From NCBI GenBank assembly GCA_036343635.1, contig JAYYVF010000076.1:1-64000 (forward strand): a DNA stretch of 64,000 nucleotides, written 5' to 3'. Under the pieces are notes generated by a model. The model was not told the origin of the DNA. It saw only the letters and a list, made by a program, of their open reading frames with translations, and searched no databases. Shown here piece by piece: positions 63,338-64,000 of the stretch. This DNA is from GCA-2693325 sp036343635 (GTDB taxonomy: Bacteria; Latescibacterota; UBA2968; UBA8231). Both the position numbers and the translations under genes were made by a program. Positions within the stretch are counted from its first letter, which is position 1. Every line of letters starts with the position of its first letter.

Positions 63338-64000
63338 AGAAAGCATTTAGTCGATTGCTAAAAAATGAACAGGCCGGACTGCTATGTGCTCTCTTAATCT
63401 TGTGTGTAGTTATTTCTATTCTAAACCCTGTATTCTTCTCCGCTCTTAATCTGAAAAACGTCTTACGCGATGCCTCCCTAGTTGCTATTGCTGGTATTGG
63501 AATGGTAATGGTAATCCTACTTGGCGAAATAGATTTAAGTGTTGGATCTGTACAGGCAGCGGTTGGTATTGTTGCTGTTGCGGTATTAAACGATCAGCAA
63601 AGTATCTATCTGTCTTTAGCTGCAGCTTTGTTAACGGGTGCCGTTATTGGGTTAGTCAATGGTTTGTTAGTCACCAAAGCGGGTATTAACTCTCTTATTG
63701 CAACTTTGGGGATGATGGCAATTCTGCGTGGGGGAGCAATGGTAAGTACCCAAGCGGTATCGATTCAGGGGAAGGTTTCTGGATTTGTTGAAATTGGAAC
63801 CGGTTATGCTGCATCCATCCCCATACCCGTAATAATAGTTGTTTTGCTATCTATTGTCTTTTACTATTTGCTCCATTATTCAACATTTGGTAGATATCTC
63901 TACGCCATAGGAGGTAATCCACAGGCTTCTAGACTCGCGGGACTCGCCGTTGATCGCACGCGGATTGTGGTTTTTGTTATTGCTGGAATACTAGGGGCAT
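63334..64000 (+). CDS. RbsC-like ABC permease (3' end outside window)
   Basis: The reading frame is open from ATG 63334 to the window end, giving 222 residues of a ribose-type permease. It shows LVAIAGIGMVMVILLGEIDLSVGSVQ, the hallmark of the RbsC/AraH branched permease family, and GRYLYAIGGNPQASRLAGL. It overlaps the binding-protein stop codon by 4 bases. The C-terminal segments and an RbsA-type ATPase presumably lie beyond the window. Confidence 0.92.
   Translation, partial: MKKAFSRLLKNEQAGLLCALLILCVVISILNPVFFSALNLKNVLRDASLVAIAGIGMVMVILLGEIDLSVGSVQAAVGIVAVAVLNDQQSIYLSLAAALLTGAVIGLVNGLLVTKAGINSLIATLGMMAILRGGAMVSTQAVSIQGKVSGFVEIGTGYAASIPIPVIIVVLLSIVFYYLLHYSTFGRYLYAIGGNPQASRLAGLAVDRTRIVVFVIAGILGA

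Overview
The window looks like a chromosome piece from an uncultured Gram-negative bacterium with moderate to low GC, probably of the Latescibacterota/Poribacteria/FCB-like assemblage. This placement is inference. It rests on a short RpoD, many lipoproteins and outer-membrane-type proteins, ExbB/ExbD modules, FG-GAP/ASPIC-UnbV proteins, OPT-like and DUF6785-type membrane proteins, a sulfatase and CBM9-like secreted proteins. No rRNA, CRISPR array, insertion sequence or prophage was seen. Many genes appear to start at TTG or GTG.

Layout. 1-1610: two envelope proteins carrying a repeated beta-hairpin motif, the first cut by the window edge. 1644-2684: tRNA-Tyr and the primary sigma factor with a readable promoter. 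3077-13201: a metabolic region with amidohydrolases, malate dehydrogenase, a methyltransferase, a HAD phosphatase, alanine racemase, a sulfatase, argininosuccinate synthase and an SDR. 13262-17270: a small MotA/ExbB-like and ExbD-like operon facing two coiled-coil envelope genes. 17471-28936: FG-GAP/UnbV proteins interleaved with TPR and HEAT proteins. Its minus-strand part is a five-gene operon led by a secreted protein and a TonB-like/DUF4159 protein. 29238-30167: a strongly expressed-looking CBM9-like secreted protein with a near-ideal terminator.

30292-56300 is the main point of interest: about 26 kb of same-strand genes with mostly tiny gaps or overlaps. It encodes two paralogous ~1000-residue outer-membrane-type proteins with acidic calcium-type motifs, two paralogous lipoproteins, another lipoprotein, a discoidin/FlgD-type protein and a PorV-like barrel. 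It continues with a 1090-residue TPR protein, ExbB, two ExbDs (one lacking the key Asp), a double-parvulin lipoprotein, an OPT-like transporter, a DUF6785-type membrane protein and a 1532-residue fusion of a degenerate M28 peptidase with an FtsX-type permease. My inference is an energised envelope system, perhaps for binding and importing peptides or other polymers.

56289-59115 (minus) holds a second DUF6785-type paralog with a CBM9-like secreted protein. 59296-64000 (plus) holds a MalEFG-type ABC cassette without an ATPase, then an RbsB-like binding lipoprotein and an RbsC-like permease cut by the window end.
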